DNA of 64,000 nucleotides from Sequoia sempervirens (taxonomy: Eukaryota > Streptophyta > Pinopsida > Cupressales > Cupressaceae), in the NCBI GenBank assembly GCA_007258455.2, contig VDFB02000003.1, forward strand, positions 36,893,733 to 36,957,732, in the 5' to 3' direction. The position numbers were made by a program, and so were the translations under genes. Shown piece by piece: positions 46,811 through 59,379 of this stretch (positions are counted from its first letter, which is position 1; every line of letters begins with the position of its first letter). The notes beneath the pieces were generated by a model. That model was not told the origin of the DNA. It did not search any database and saw only the letters and a list, made by a program, of their open reading frames with translations.

Positions 46811-48640
46811 AAGAGGAAGGCTAAGTCCACTGAAGGGGTGAAACATTAAGTTAAAAGGACCAAAAAGGTAAGTTCTACCATAGTTGGGAAGTCTATTGAG
46901 GGTGAAGTTGGTCCCATCTATCCCCTACGCCTTTAGTTCTATCTCCCCATCTTCCTCTACTATTTTCACATCTTCTCCTACAACCACCAATCCTCCCACC
47001 ATCTCTACGTCTCATTTTACTGATATCTTTGTGAATATCTCCATCTCCACCCTCACTTAAATCCCATTGCACTAATAACCATTAGTTCTTCTCCTAATCC
47101 TTCTCCTACCGCCCCAAGATTCTCCTCCTTCCATATCTCCTCCTCAATACACTATTTCCATTACCTCATCCACCATTATGGATCTATTTATCCCCTCCTA
47201 ACTCTCTTGACCTTCCTTAGACTTCCATTTCCCATATCTCCCATATTCTTAAGGAGGTTGTAGCCACATTACTATCCCAGGTAAATAAGACTTTACTAAA
47301 CCAGATTGTTGAATATGCTCCTAGTCTTGCCTCTAAGGAGACTCTTGAGCCTTCTATTATGGAAATAGTTGAAAGTGTTTGAAAGTTTATAAACATAGGA
47401 AAATGAAAGTTTGGCTAACTTGGCTAAATAGTAAATGAAACTCCTATTCCACATGAGGTACAATAAGAAGGGACACTTGGTATAGAGCCCAAAATAGAGA
47501 AAACATCTAGGAAGTAAACATATTTAAATATATAAAACATTCATCAAAAAATTTCTCCTCCTTTCTAGCAAGAGCAAAGTGTTGACCAAACTTCTATTCC
47601 AAAATGGTTGTAAGGATAGCTCCAATAAAAGAAACCTATAACTAAAACTCCTACGTTGAGTTTAGATGGCCTGATTAATAGAATAGAAAAACCAAAATAA
47701 AGGAACAAGGTAAAGATAAGGTCTCATATGACCAAGGATACCTCAAGATCCATAATTGTGCATGTGGCCACTCCCACTTTAGATAAGGATAATAGGAGCA
47801 TTTTTCTAGAACAAGAATAATTTAATATTTCTATTATTAATCTAGGTCCAACTAGTAGAGTTGAAGAGATTAAATAACTTTATGGGTCTAAGACCAATAT
47901 TGTACAAAGAATGAATAAGGATGGGGCTACCAAAGTTGAATTGAGAACTCAAGTAGTAGAGCTCGTCGCTTTCATCAAACATTTAATTACCCCGATTCAA
48001 AGTGAGCAATGAAAAGTTGTGACCCCTATGGTCCTGTCCAAAGATGATATGGATAAAATGGAGAAATGAAATCATGGGCCTAGTCTACTCATAATTGGAT
48101 AAGTCACATTTTTTATAGGGGCAATAAGGCTATTGATACTTCCATCCAAGTGTAGAATAACTTCCTTGTTCCTAAAGAGGAAGTGGACAAATTATCCGAG
48201 GATTGTATTGATAATGGGAAATACCATGATCTAGTCTTCCCAAAACTTGAAGCAATAAAGAAATTGTCTAGTGAAGTTTTGTCAAAAGAGGATATTCTAA
48301 GTAGAGATAAACTCAAAGAGACCCACTATTGGACACATGCCATGAATTTCAAAAGAGAAATGGTTTCTAGATGGAGAAGGAAGTGATCAGAATCATTGAT
48401 CAAATAAGAGAAGTTTCATTTTTGAAGGAATTGATTAAGTTGGAAATTGATCCAACTTCATAATTAGATGAGCAAGTGTTGAAGAAGCACTAGAGACTGT
48501 AGATTCATAAGGAACAAACTGATGAGTTGTATTTGTAATACTTAGATGGGGCTATTAAGATTTTTCTCAGGAAACAAAATTTTGTTGATCAAAAGAAAGT
48601 AAGAGTAGGCGTCTTAGAAACAAACTAAAACTTCAAAGCT
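46811..48640 (+). pseudogene. Unidentified decayed coding region, right part
   Basis: Across the removed solo LTR the frame runs on smoothly: RVYK on the left and RKAKSTEGVKH on the right share the AAGAG target. Beyond it come a Ser/Pro-rich stretch (about 46900-47250) and charged, helix-like pieces (47880-48000, 48183-48386 KLSEDCIDNGKYHDLVFPKL), with many stops. No catalytic motif is visible. It is probably the C-terminal half of the same protein as the left part. Confidence 0.45.
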
Positions 48641-49091
48641 AATAAACAACAAAGTGCTACAATCTCATCAATGGATAGGTCATGGCACTATAAGAATGCC
48701 ACCACAACACACATTATCCATTGCACACAAACATGGTTAGAGGTTATTTGAAATTTTACATTTGATTGTTGAAAGTTAAAAGATTAAAATAAACAATGCA
48801 AGCTAACACAAACACACAAAAGAGACAAGTGTTCAAAAGAATGATGTAATGAAGTTAAAGCTACATTAATTTATATATTTAAAAAAAATGAAAACCTAAT
48901 AAAATACCATCAAATATCATCTGCAAAAGAATATAAATTTAATAACTTTTTTGTTTCAATATTATTTTCAATTTTTTTCTCCAACTTCAATTTCAAAATA
49001 AAAAAGAAATTAATATACTTTTTAAAATAAAACATTTTTTTCTACATCTCATTAAACAATCATAATACATACCTCAGATTTCAAACCGTCC

Positions 49092-49097
49092 CACGTG
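49092..49097 (+). promoter_or_regulatory. G-box upstream of P450
   Basis: A CACGTG palindrome lies 307 bp before the P450 start codon. G-boxes bind bZIP and bHLH factors, which often control induced metabolism. Function here is inference. Confidence 0.4.
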
Positions 49098-49343
49098 AAT
49101 GACAACTATGGGAATTGTCCCAACAATATATCAATTCAATAGAAAGGCATTCCCCTCAATCACTTGAGTGTATTTTGTTGTTTTCACTGTGGGCTGATTC
49201 CTCCGCCGGATAATTGAATTAAGACATCTTCGGCTAAGATCGATTTCTACAACTTCTCTTTTATTCTTTTTTGTCGACAAAATTGCCGGCTTCAGAAAGC
49301 TGATGAATTTAGCAATACACGGCGGAGTTTTCTTTTCAGTGGA

Positions 49344-49350
49344 TATAATA
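49344..49350 (+). promoter_or_regulatory. Possible TATA box of P450
   Basis: tataata lies 54 bp before the ATG. An alternative, tatatcaa at 49127-49134, would leave a leader of about 250 bp and fits the G-box spacing better. The sequence alone does not decide between them. Confidence 0.25.
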
Positions 49351-49403
49351 ATTTAAAAGTTTCTTGAAAGAATGCTGGTAATACATAGGCCTCGCTTAGT
49401 GTA

Positions 49404-50379
49404 ATGGAGTTTAATGGTGTCATGGATTTTGAGCACTCAACTTTTATACTCTCTGTCCTACTGGGCGCTGCACTGGTGCTGCTAATGGCCAAAAGGATGA
49501 ATCGGGGTAAGACTAGGAAGGAGAAAAGACTTCCTCCTGGAAGATTGGGGCCACCTGTGATTGGTGAAACGTACCAATTTATGAGAGCAATCAAGGCATT
49601 CGAGGCCAAAGATTGGGTGGAAGAAAGAGTTTCGAAATATGGCAGCGTATTCAAAACGTCCCTCATGGGGCGCCCGACTGTCGTTGTCACGGGGCAAGCA
49701 GGTAACCGCTTTCTTTTCCAAAACGAGTGGAAGATGGTGGCGAGCAACCAACCCCCAAGCGCTACGCGCATTTTCGGGGTAAAGAGCATGTTGGTGGCGG
49801 AGGAGGAAGTTCACAAGCGGTTCAGAGGGGCCGTCATGTCCTTCCTCAAGCCCGAATCGTTACGGTCATTCGTGGGCAGAATGGAGTTCGTCGTTAAGAA
49901 ACATTTCGTTGATCACTGGGAAGGAAAGGAGAGTGTTACGGTGATGCCATTGATGAAAAAGCTCACTTTCAACGTTGCGTGCGATCTGCTTTTCAGTTTG
50001 AAAGACGGTGAAGAGATAGATTTGCTGGGCAGGGAGTTTGGGACGCTGTTGAGTGGCGTGTGGTGTCTTCCCCTGGATTTCCCAGGAACCACCTTTCGTA
50101 AGGCGTTGAATGCTCGAAGTCGCTTATGCAGGCAGTTGGTAGGCATCATGGAACGGAGGAAGATGGAAATTGCACAAGGGCGTGCATTCCCAGAGCAAGA
50201 CTTGTTGTCTTGCTTGTTGTGTATGAGGGATGAAAATGGACGCCCGCTCACCGAGGAGGAGATCACTGATAACTTCATTGTGTTCTTGGTTGCCGGTCAT
50301 GACACCATGGGTGTTCTTCTCACGCATCTTGTAAGGATGTTGGCACTCCACCCGGAGATCTACAATAATGTTCTCCAAG
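49404..50379 (+). CDS. Cytochrome P450, CYP716/CYP725-like, exon 1
   Basis: 325 codons plus one base. An N-terminal membrane anchor (about residues 13-29) is followed by a basic patch, the proline-rich hinge LPPGRLGPP (43-51) and the I-helix oxygen-binding motif AGHDT (297-301). Motifs such as PVIGET, VSKYGSVFKT and FPEQDLLSCLL place it in the CYP85 clan, closest by eye to the conifer CYP716B/CYP725 group of terpenoid oxidases. It would act at the ER with a P450 reductase. The ATG at 49404 is the first in the frame; a second Met is at residue 7. A GTATTT donor follows at 50380 after the first base of a codon, so the intron is phase 1. The K-helix E-x-x-R and haem-cysteine loop, normally in a later exon, are not in the window. 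The exon has no stop or frameshift, unlike everything around it. Confidence 0.85.
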
Positions 50380-50742
50380 GTATTTCTTTCTCTACCCTAG
50401 TGCTTTCTACTATTGTCTCAATCTTGAGAATGCACTTTTGACCGTATATATTAATTAATTGAAAATCATAATTATTTTTCATTAATTAATAATTTCGGTC
50501 AAAGGTGCATTGTGAGACGGACGTTTATGTGATTTTCCATTGCTTCAAGATTTTACTATCCACATCATCTTGCAAGAGGTTTTTTATTTTATGTCAAAAT
50601 TTTATTAAGATTTCTTAATTTGTGTTGTATAGTTTTCTACTTGTACTTCAATTTTGATAATTTACGATATTTTTCCCAACTTGGGTGGGGTAGTTTAGGA
50701 GTTTTATCATATTTATTTTGCTTAAAAAGTTAATTTATGAAT
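50380..50742 (+). other. Start of P450 intron, with an 84-bp hairpin
   Basis: It begins GTATTTC. An inverted repeat spans 50429-50511: the outer arms aatgcacttttgaccg and cggtcaaaggtgcatt pair at 15 of 16 positions, and the AT-rich inner arms (ttaattaattgaaaa) also pair. Otherwise no coding signal. Confidence 0.65.
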
Positions 50743-53700
50743 GTTTTTTATTAAAAAGGTAGGGTAAGGGCCATAATCCCAAACAAAATAGCAACAAAAA
50801 AATAGGCCATCTGACCACCAGTTCAAACCAAAACAAAGCCTACAGACCAACCAAATAACAATACCAAGTTAATAGAAAACAATCATAGCCTAAAAACAAA
50901 ATGGTGCATAGGCCTTCGAGAGACAGGCATGCAAGCCCCAAAACCAAAAAGAAACAACAAAAAAAACAAACTATTCCTTTTGACAATTAATTAAATTACA
51001 TTCCCTTTTTTAGCAGCTCCAAGTCATTTCACCAGGGAACCTCCACTTTGTCAGGCGTGTCCTCATTAGGCATGTTAGCATCCTATTTGTCCTCCATTCT
51101 GTGTCCTCATTAGGCATGTTAGCATCTTCTATGAGTATGAACTTAATATCACCCACTATAATATTTTTCTCCTTCAAAAATTTAGCAAACTAGTGAGAAT
51201 GCATTGAGTCATGAATATTTATGACCTCCAAATAGGGTACAATTTATCCTCTATGAAAAATATCCCAATTTCTCTTTCTTTTCTAATGTTACATACAAGA
51301 AGAGGGATCTACATGGATTTTATTGTCACCTATGATTGTGAGAAACAACTTCCAATTATAAAAAATAAAAGTAAGAAAACATAATTTGAAGATAATAGGG
51401 ATAATTTAAAGAATTATGACACTCAGAAATGAAAAATAAGTACATGACAAATTTCCTTAATCATATAAAGATAGAGGATCCATTCATTACATTAACTCTC
51501 TATTAATCTATTTTTTTGCACAAGAGGAGGGATCCACATGGATTCCATGACCACCCATAATTTTAGGAAACAAATTTCAACTACAAACAAAAAAAATAAG
51601 AAAACATAGTTTGAAGATAATGTGGACAATTTAAAGAATTATGATTATGAGAAAGGAAATATAAGTATGGAAAATCTCCTTAATAATATAATGATAGAGG
51701 TTCAATCCATTACACTAAATCCCATGCCATAAATTCTAAGGTAACCATTATTTGTACTTCCCTTCCCACATCTCTCACTTGAAATGAATGACAAGAAATC
51801 ACTTCCCTTTCTAAAGTTAAAAAACGTGATATATCTATTCCCATACCTCTTAGCAACATGATTATTCAGATACTCAATATATACACTATATTTTTCCAAA
51901 TCTAAATTGAGATGGTCTCTTTTAATAACCTATCCACTAAAATTTATAATTTCTTGTGGTGAAGGACTAGCCTTTTCTTTTTAAAAATTTAAATATTTAC
52001 ATTTTTAATAAGAGAGCAACAAATAGCATGAACAACTCCTTTAAATTACTTTTTTTACCCTTGAATATTCAATTATTCCTCTCTTTCCCAATGCCCCATA
52101 TATTATTTGTGTGTCTATATATCAAAATTTCCTTTATAATAGGATGATGTAAAATGTGGCCTGGTGGATCCAACTATTGGAAAATCCACTCATAGTATAG
52201 GGTGTGACCACTTTATTTTAAATTTATCATACAAATCCTCCTAAAGGAATCTAGAATATTTTCAATGAAAAAATATGATATACATTTTTCTCTTATGAAT
52301 AGCAAAGGGAACATCTATTAGGGATCTAAAATCCTCTCTTCAACAAATTATCTTAGGCGAGTATCTAATTATGAGAAAGTATCCACCATAAGTTAATTTT
52401 AGGAATCAACCTATAGTTCCAAATAGTCTTCCAATGTATTTAAAATTTGAGGGGATTAAGAAGCAAATAAAAAAAATGAAACTATAGAATTGCCAAGAGG
52501 ATTGTGAGACCAAATAACCTCATCTTCTAGTATTCTAGTAGTACATTTAAAAATATAAGATGAACCTACAAATTAGATATAATAACATCCTATTCTCCTT
52601 GAGTAGAAAAATAGTCCTAATATTTATTTCATCTAACACCACTTCCATATTTAACAATATATCCTTCCAAAAGGGACCTCAAAATATCAATCAAAGGTAG
52701 ATTAAGTTGTTAAAAAATATAATGAGAAGAACGAGGTCTTTGGTTTAGCCATATATCATCCTATAAATTTATTTTATTCCCTTTTCCACTTTATATTTTA
52801 TTCCTTTGCATAAAGGTCCCCTTTAAAACTTAATACATTATTCCAAGTTATGGAACCCTTAGGAATTTCATCCAAACTTGGAAACAAAGTAGTGTCCCTT
52901 CCTTAAAATTATTTGGCCTTCATAATTTTACTCTAGTCTTTGTTGTCCTTCATCAAACCCTAACTCATCTTTGTCATGAGTAACTTATTTACAACTTGAA
53001 TCTTCCTTTGACCCAATCCTCCATTAGCTTTAGGTTTACAAATTAAATATTAATTTATCAAATTTAACTACTTTTTTATCTTTCATATCTATCCAAAGAA
53101 ACATTTTTTGAATTGGTTCAATCATCTCTACCATACGCTATGGAATCTTAAACATGAAAAAAAAATTGGGAAACTCTAAAGAGATGCCTTCAAAAGTTGG
53201 AATCTATCCACTTGACTCAAAAAAATCCTTCTAACTTATAATTTCATTTTGAATATGCTCAACAACTCCATTCCACTGGGTCAAATTTAGCTTTTCAATT
53301 GTCAGAGGATGACCTAGATATGAAGTAGGAATGTTTGAACTTACATAACTAATAATTCCAACATTTTTTTTTTGCAAGGAGATCTTAGTATGAAGAAGTA
53401 TAAATTACTATTTTCATAATTAATATGTTATCCATAAATAGAAACATATCTACTTAAATTGTCCTTTCATATTATTTATTCAATTCATGAGGACTTTCCA
53501 AATGAAATAGTATCATCAAAAATTGTTTATGAGAGGATGATTCAATTATTGTTACTAATTTGACCCCTTGGAGGGAGTAGTTTAGAATCAACTTGGAAAT
53601 ATTCCTACATAGCAGTTCTACAACCATAATGAAAAGGTAATAGGAAAGAGGATCACCCTTCTAAATCTCTTTTCTACTACTAGAAAACCCTAAAGGAGTG

Positions 53701-53988
53701 ACATTGATAATAATAAAAAAAAAATTGGAGTAGCCACATAGTCTTGACACATCTCTAAAATCTTACTTTGAAATATAAACTTCCTCAAATCAAAAAATAA
53801 GAATTTTCATGAGACCCTACTATAAGAGTTTGAAATATCTAATTTAGGGCCATTCCTTCTTTTTCATTTTCTCAAGCGAGTGAAAAAACTTATAAGTATA
53901 GAAGCATTTATAATTTTCCTTCCAATGTTAAAACCTTTCTAATTTCATGATAATAGTTTAGAAAGAAATGACTAAATATGTAGCACTA
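50743..53988 (-). mobile_element. 5'-truncated LINE, antisense to the P450
   Basis: Read on the minus strand it starts within RT (a degraded LDISKAYDRV-like segment near 53800), continues with a GDPLS.YLFIM motif near 53670, and ends in a T/G-rich 3' UTR with ...cccttaccctacctttttaataaaa at 50743-50775. Many stops and frameshifts. The right edge coincides with the start of the Copia LTR at 53989, so the missing 5' part could lie beyond the window. It differs from the LINE at 13619-22018 at its 3' end. Confidence 0.7.
51299..51720 (-). repeat. Two-copy tandem duplication, period about 225 bp
   Basis: The block gggatc.acatggatt...ttaaagaattatga occurs from 51304 and again from 51529 with many substitutions and small indels. 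It lies within the antisense LINE. A shorter duplication (tgtcctcattaggcatgtta) is at 51057 and 51109. Confidence 0.75.
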
Positions 53989-54453
53989 TGTTGGTGTAGG
54001 TTTTTATTTTTCTAGTGGGTTAATTTATTTTCCCTTAGTCTTAGTTTTTTCCTGCACTTTTATTAAGCTTTCTTAGGATAATAAAGTGAGTTTATTACTA
54101 GGAGATAAGTGATGTGGTGTCCCCTTCCTTAAAGGGTCCAAAATACTTTCCACTTTTGGTGGCATCCTCCACTTTTGGTGGTCCATCTCCACTTTTTGTG
54201 GTTGATTCCTATTCGTTGTATTTGTCACCTACCTCCTCTCCAAAGTTCTATATAAACTCACCACCTAGCTTGCATTGCATCTTTGCATTGTATTTATTTT
54301 CAAATTGAAAGTTCTCAATGCAATATTGTCACATCAACATTGCATAATCTCTCAGAGTCCTAGTTTGCATTCTTTATGTTTTTCCAATCTATGTAACTTT
54401 GATTTCTCTTAAAAAGTTCCTTGGGTTATTCAATCTATTTCAGATTTCTAACA
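53989..54453 (+). repeat. Copia 5' LTR
   Basis: It is 465 bp and matches 60164-60484 base for base over most of the shared part, including the tatataaact.ac.acctagctt segment that contains the likely TATA box. Confidence 0.88.
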
Positions 54454-54465
54454 TGGTGTCAGAGC
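54454..54465 (+). other. Copia primer-binding site
   Basis: TGGTGTCAGAGC abuts the LTR and differs by one base from the usual initiator tRNA-Met site TGGTATCAGAGC. Confidence 0.85.
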
Positions 54466-55932
54466 TTTTATTTTGAGAAATATAAGTTCATATATTCTTG
54501 ATTAAGAGATTGAGTTTTCTTGTAAAGATCTTGTAAATTCACATATGCTCTTCTCTTGCATTTTGAGCGATTTGGAGAATTAGAAAGGGTTTGCAAAGAT
54601 TTCATAATCTCTACATATTGTATATGTATTTTGTGAGGTCCAAGTTATTGTAACATTTCTAGTTATATTGTCAGCATTTTCTACTATTCCAACACATCTA
54701 GAAGGCTCGAGAAAAGTCAGATTTGGCTTTTGTTTCATCCAAATTGGAGATCATTTGACAAATTTGCAAACGAGGGTTTAAAGCTCAGATCTAGTGAACA
54801 ATTTTTTCTAGGAGCATTTTCGACCAAAAAGGACCTCACCATTGCATCTGGGAGGCCAATTCCATGAATTTTGATATATAATTTGATAGTTATATATTCG
54901 GTAAAAGCTAAAAAAAATTATCCAGGGAACCGTATGGCCCCCTAGGTCGTAGGTACGATAGTAGTCAATTTAAATTTTTTTGAAAAATATTATTTTTGGC
55001 TTTAGTTAACAACTTTTGTTAAAAAACAAATTAAAATATTAAAGAAATTTTTAACCCTGTAAAAAGTGCTTAGCACTTTTGGTTTAAAGCGCTTATTAAA
55101 GTGCTTGGGGTTTAAAAAAACATGTGGCTTATAAAGTAGCACACTTCAAATAGTCCGCAAAAAAGTTTAAGTATGTGGTTTAAACTTTAAAAAAGTTACA
55201 ATTAATTTTGTAAGCTGCCAGCTCATGGCTAATAAACTAAGCTACCAATGGCTTAAATTTAAGCCACTAATATTTGTTTTAATTGTCTAAAAACATAGAC
55301 TACCAGTGGTCAGGATAAACCTCTTGCAGTTTACTAAACTGCCACTTGGGAAAACCACCAACTCACCACCCAGTGCCCACCGTACCCGCCTGAAGACCGC
55401 CAGGGAGCCACCAAGGCTCCCCCACTAGGCCAAATTGGGCCTTTTTTTCAAACTTGCATATAAATTTTTGCCACAGAGCTTTTTTTTCAAAAATGAGATA
55501 TTGTTAAAAAGCTGAAGATAAGCACTTTTCATCCATAGAGGTATTGAGAAGATTTTTTCCCATCTTGTACCATATATTTTAGGTTGAAACTGTTTGTTGC
55601 TAATTTCTTCAAATGGCTATAACTTTCACCTCAATGCTCCATATTTCAAAAACAAATAGGTGTTGTAAATGTATTGAACAGAGCTACATAGCCATAAGGC
55701 TAATTTTTCCATACTTTTTTTCAAGTTCATGTATAATAATTTCTAATTTTGGCTATTTTGAACCTATTAAGCATTGTATCTTGGAAAAGGCCTTGTAAAT
55801 GCACTGAATTATAAAGTGCCAACCTTGTAGTACTTTGTGGGCTTGATCTTCGATACTAATGAAAAGGGTGGGGGTGTTCTCGGTGTTCTTGTGTTCACTT
55901 TATTTCTACATTTCCTTTTGTAATTCTTCATC
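54466..55932 (+). other. Copia leader, non-coding
   Basis: About 1.5 kb without a sustained ORF. It includes a perfect 19-bp palindrome aaaagtgcttagcactttt (55062-55080) and repeated agtgctt/aagcgctt words nearby. Confidence 0.5.
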
Positions 55933-56900
55933 ATGACATCAACAACAGTTCCTACTTTAACTACATACAACTATTTTGAGTGGAAATCAAAAATAGATAT
56001 TCACTTAAGATGACTTAGTTTGCATAGAATAGTAATTGGACTAGAAACTAAACCAGCTAAGGATGAAGATAAACCTGAGTGGTTTAACAAATGTGATAAA
56101 GCATATGGATAATTGTGTGTGTATGTATCTCCTAATTTACTCTTTCATATTGAATCTTTGAATACTCCAAATGAAATATATATAAAAAGCTAGAATCTCT
56201 TTTTGGAACTCAAGATTCTATGAGGGGTTACATGTTGGAGAATGAACTAATCAATTTAAATCTAGGAAAATTCAACACAATTCAGGATTTCTTCACCAAA
56301 TTGAGATCACTAAGGCTATAGTTGCAACAATGTGGAATCACTAAGAAAGATGAACAACTGATTTTAGGTATCCTCTCAAAGCTAAGTTTTGAATATTCAA
56401 TGTTTGTTTCCACCTTCTATGCCACTAAGTATGCAATTGGGTCTTAATTCAAGGTGCCAGATCTTTGGATGGTTTTTATACTTCTCTCATATATGGGAGT
56501 AGGATAAGCTAATTCATATGGAAAATCTTAAGTCTTATAAGTCACATTCTGTGGTTGTCAATCTTGGCATAAATGAACAAAGGGGACACAGTATTAATAA
56601 GGATAAGAAACAAAAGAATAGAAAAGAGAAGAAGAATCAAAAATCAATTACTCTAAAAGTAAGTAATGATATCTCATCTTCAAAAGGTGACAAGCCTAAG
56701 GAAGAGAGGGTCAAATGTGCCTATTGTAAGAAACCGGGTCATGAAAAGCACAAATGTTTGAAGAAACAAGTAGATCATTTGACACACATTCTTGAGAAGA
56801 ATAATCGCATTTTTCTTGATTCCATCAAACAAAGTTCACAAGAGGGTTCTCACAAGGCCAGAGACAACAAACAGCAAGGGGAAAGGCCCTTATAGTAGTT
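55933..56900 (+). pseudogene. Copia gag with zinc knuckle
   Basis: It starts MTSTTVPTLTTYNYFEWKSK at 55933 and is decayed by stops. The CCHC knuckle CAYCKKPGHEKHKC is intact at 56716-56757, inside a readable piece at 56518-56895 rich in Lys and Glu. The role would be capsid formation and RNA packaging. Confidence 0.8.
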
Positions 56901-58130
56901 TCTTCTCCACCATCCACATGGGCTCTTGATTCGGGTGCTTCACACCACATGGCTTCAACTGAAGATGAACTTGAATCTATGGAGCCATGTATTATGTCTT
57001 CCATTTTGATAGGTGACAACACTCTAGTTGAGGTGTGTGGGAGAGGGTCTATTGATATGGAGGATGGCACATTTCATGATGTTCTTTTTGTGCCCTCATT
57101 ATCAACTAATCTCCTATCAATCTATCAAATCACTCACATAGGTACAGGCAAGAGATTTGTGTTTACTCTTGATCTTTAGTAATGATTCATGAGATGTACA
57201 ATGATTCTACAGTTGCATTTGGGAGAGAAGATCATCAATATTGGATTTATTTATTCTCTCACTTTGTTCTTGATCCTCTTTTGATTGCTCTACTCACTCA
57301 TTCAGATGACATGAGTAACTTGTGGAATCAACGGGTTAGCCACTTAAACTATCGCTACTTACAGCAACTCAACAAAGAGGACATGGTTACAGGATTTCCT
57401 ATAGTTCACTTTTCTAAAGGTGTTCATCATGGTTGCATTCTTGGCAAGCATCCTTAAAATAAGTTTGACAAAGGAAAAACTTGGAGAGCTTCACATCTTT
57501 TGGAGTTGGTACATAGTGATTTGGCAGGACCGTTTCCACAACCATCTTTCAGTAGAGCCTGATAAGTTTTAACTTTCATTGATAATTTCTCTAGGTACAC
57601 TATTGTGTACTTTCTTAAACAAAATTCTGAAGACTTTGATTCATTCTTGGAGTATAAGGCTTTTGTAGAGAAAAAACTAGAAAATCTATTAAATTTCTAC
57701 ATACAAATAATGGGGGGGAATATGTCAACCACGGGTTTGTGTAGTATTATGCTTCATAGGGAATTATTTTACAACATACAATCCCCTATAGTCCTTAGCA
57801 AAATGTAGTTGCAAAATGGAAGAATTGGTCCTTGAAAGAGGTGGCTAATTGTATGATTCACTTCAAGTCTTTCGCACCACCTTTTTGGGTAGAAGCCATT
57901 AACAATGTTTGTTACATCCAAAACCATGTTCCCTATAAATTTGTGAAGTGGGTAACTCCTTTTCAAGCTTGGACTAGTTAGAAACCGTTAGTTAGGAACT
58001 TTCAAGTGTTTGGCTCTAGTTCATGGACCTACATTCTAGCAGAGAAACATAAGGCTATGGATCCGTAGAGAAATCCTTGAATATTTGTTGGTTACCCAAA
58101 TGATTTCAAAGGTTACAAGCTTCTTCATCC
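56901..58130 (+). pseudogene. Copia protease and integrase
   Basis: The protease motif WALDSGASHHMAS is intact near 56918-56955. The pre-integrase LWNQRVSHLNYRYL is near 57320-57362, and integrase core pieces follow (LVHSDLAGPFPQ, then TFIDNFSRYTIVYFL). Downstream pieces such as FVGYP and YKLLHP match the Copia integrase tail. At least five stops or frameshifts. Confidence 0.8.
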
Positions 58131-58528
58131 TACCACACATGATTTTTTCATTGAGAGGAGTGTTCAATTTGAGCAGAGTACTTTCAGTCCTCTTCACACT
58201 TCTCCTACCACCATCAATTTAGAGTCCTTGTATCATGTGATGATAGTTCTTAAGAGGTTCATAATACTTTGAATCATGATGAGGAGTTTTATTCCTCCAC
58301 TTTAGATGTTGATAGTGATCATGAGGATGCACACAGTTCATCTTCACAAGATGATGATTCTCCTCCAAATTCTCCTCATTCTATAGCCATAGGGCCTCTT
58401 TAGGCTCATCAAACTTTGCAGTCAACAGGTGATTGTGTAGGAGATTCTTCATATCATAGAAGATCAAGATCACAATTGTAGGATGCTCCACATGTCTTCC
58501 TTGCTTCAACTTCTGATCCACTAACTTT

Positions 58529-59330
58529 TTGGTAGGCTTTTGTTATCCCCGAGTGGGATGCAGCCATGTAGAAAGAGTTCAGTTCCTTGGAGAGGAACCA
58601 CACTTGGAATCTTTTCCCACTTCTGAAGGGAAGGAAACATGTTTGATGCAAGTGGGTTTATCAAAAAAAAAAAATGCAAAAGATGGGTCACTTAAAAAGT
58701 ATAAGGCTCACTTGGTTACCAAAGGATTCTCCCAAGTTCTAGGGATTGACTACTCTAAGACTTTTGCACCACTTGCCAAAATGAATTCCATCCAACTTGT
58801 TCTTTCCATAGCTGCAGCACATAGATGGGATGTTCATCAAATGGATGTGAAGAGTGTTTTTCTAAATTGATGATCTTCAGGAGGAGATATACATGGAGCA
58901 GCCATAGGGGTTTGTTTAGGATCCTTCACTTGTGTGTCATCTTTGGAAGTCTCTCTAAGGCCTCAAACAGGCCCCTTCAGCTTGGTATACCAAGATGGAC
59001 TCCTTCCTTTTGAAAGTGGGGTTCACTCGATGCCATTTTCTAATCCTAATGTCTACATGTTGTATTAAGATGATATTCACACCTTCCTAGTTCTCTACGT
59101 TGATGACTTGTTGATCATAGGGAGTCACTCATCCACCATTCAGGAAGTGAAACCTTCCCTTCATGATCATTTTTTTATGTCAGACTTGGTCTTGTTGCAC
59201 TACTTCTTAGGAATTGAGATCACTCATTCTTCTTCACATATCACTCTTGCAAAGTCTAAGTACACATTTGACATGTCAAAAAGAGGTTTCACATGGTTCA
59301 TTGTAAGCTTGTGTTGACTTCATTCTTGTT
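58529..59330 (+). pseudogene. Copia reverse transcriptase
   Basis: LKKYKAHLVTKGFSQV, DYSKTFAPLAKM, then VHQMDVKSVFLN are the N-terminal RT motifs. The catalytic LYVDDLLI is at 59090-59115 and LHYFLGIEI follows. The RT is split by frameshifts after 58867. Confidence 0.85.
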
Positions 59331-59379
59331 AGGGGTCAAACTTGAGGCTAAGTGTTCTTCACCCTTGGTTGATGGAACT

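Noticed and set aside
49292..50378. Minus-strand ORFs of 84-165 codons opposite the P450
   Set aside because: They are antisense shadows of a strongly coding exon. The plus frame has full P450 motifs and the minus frames have none.
55062..55080. Perfect 19-bp palindrome in the Copia leader as a regulatory hairpin
   Set aside because: It is a single short palindrome in AT-rich DNA with no second copy to show conservation, so it is noted only within the leader entry.
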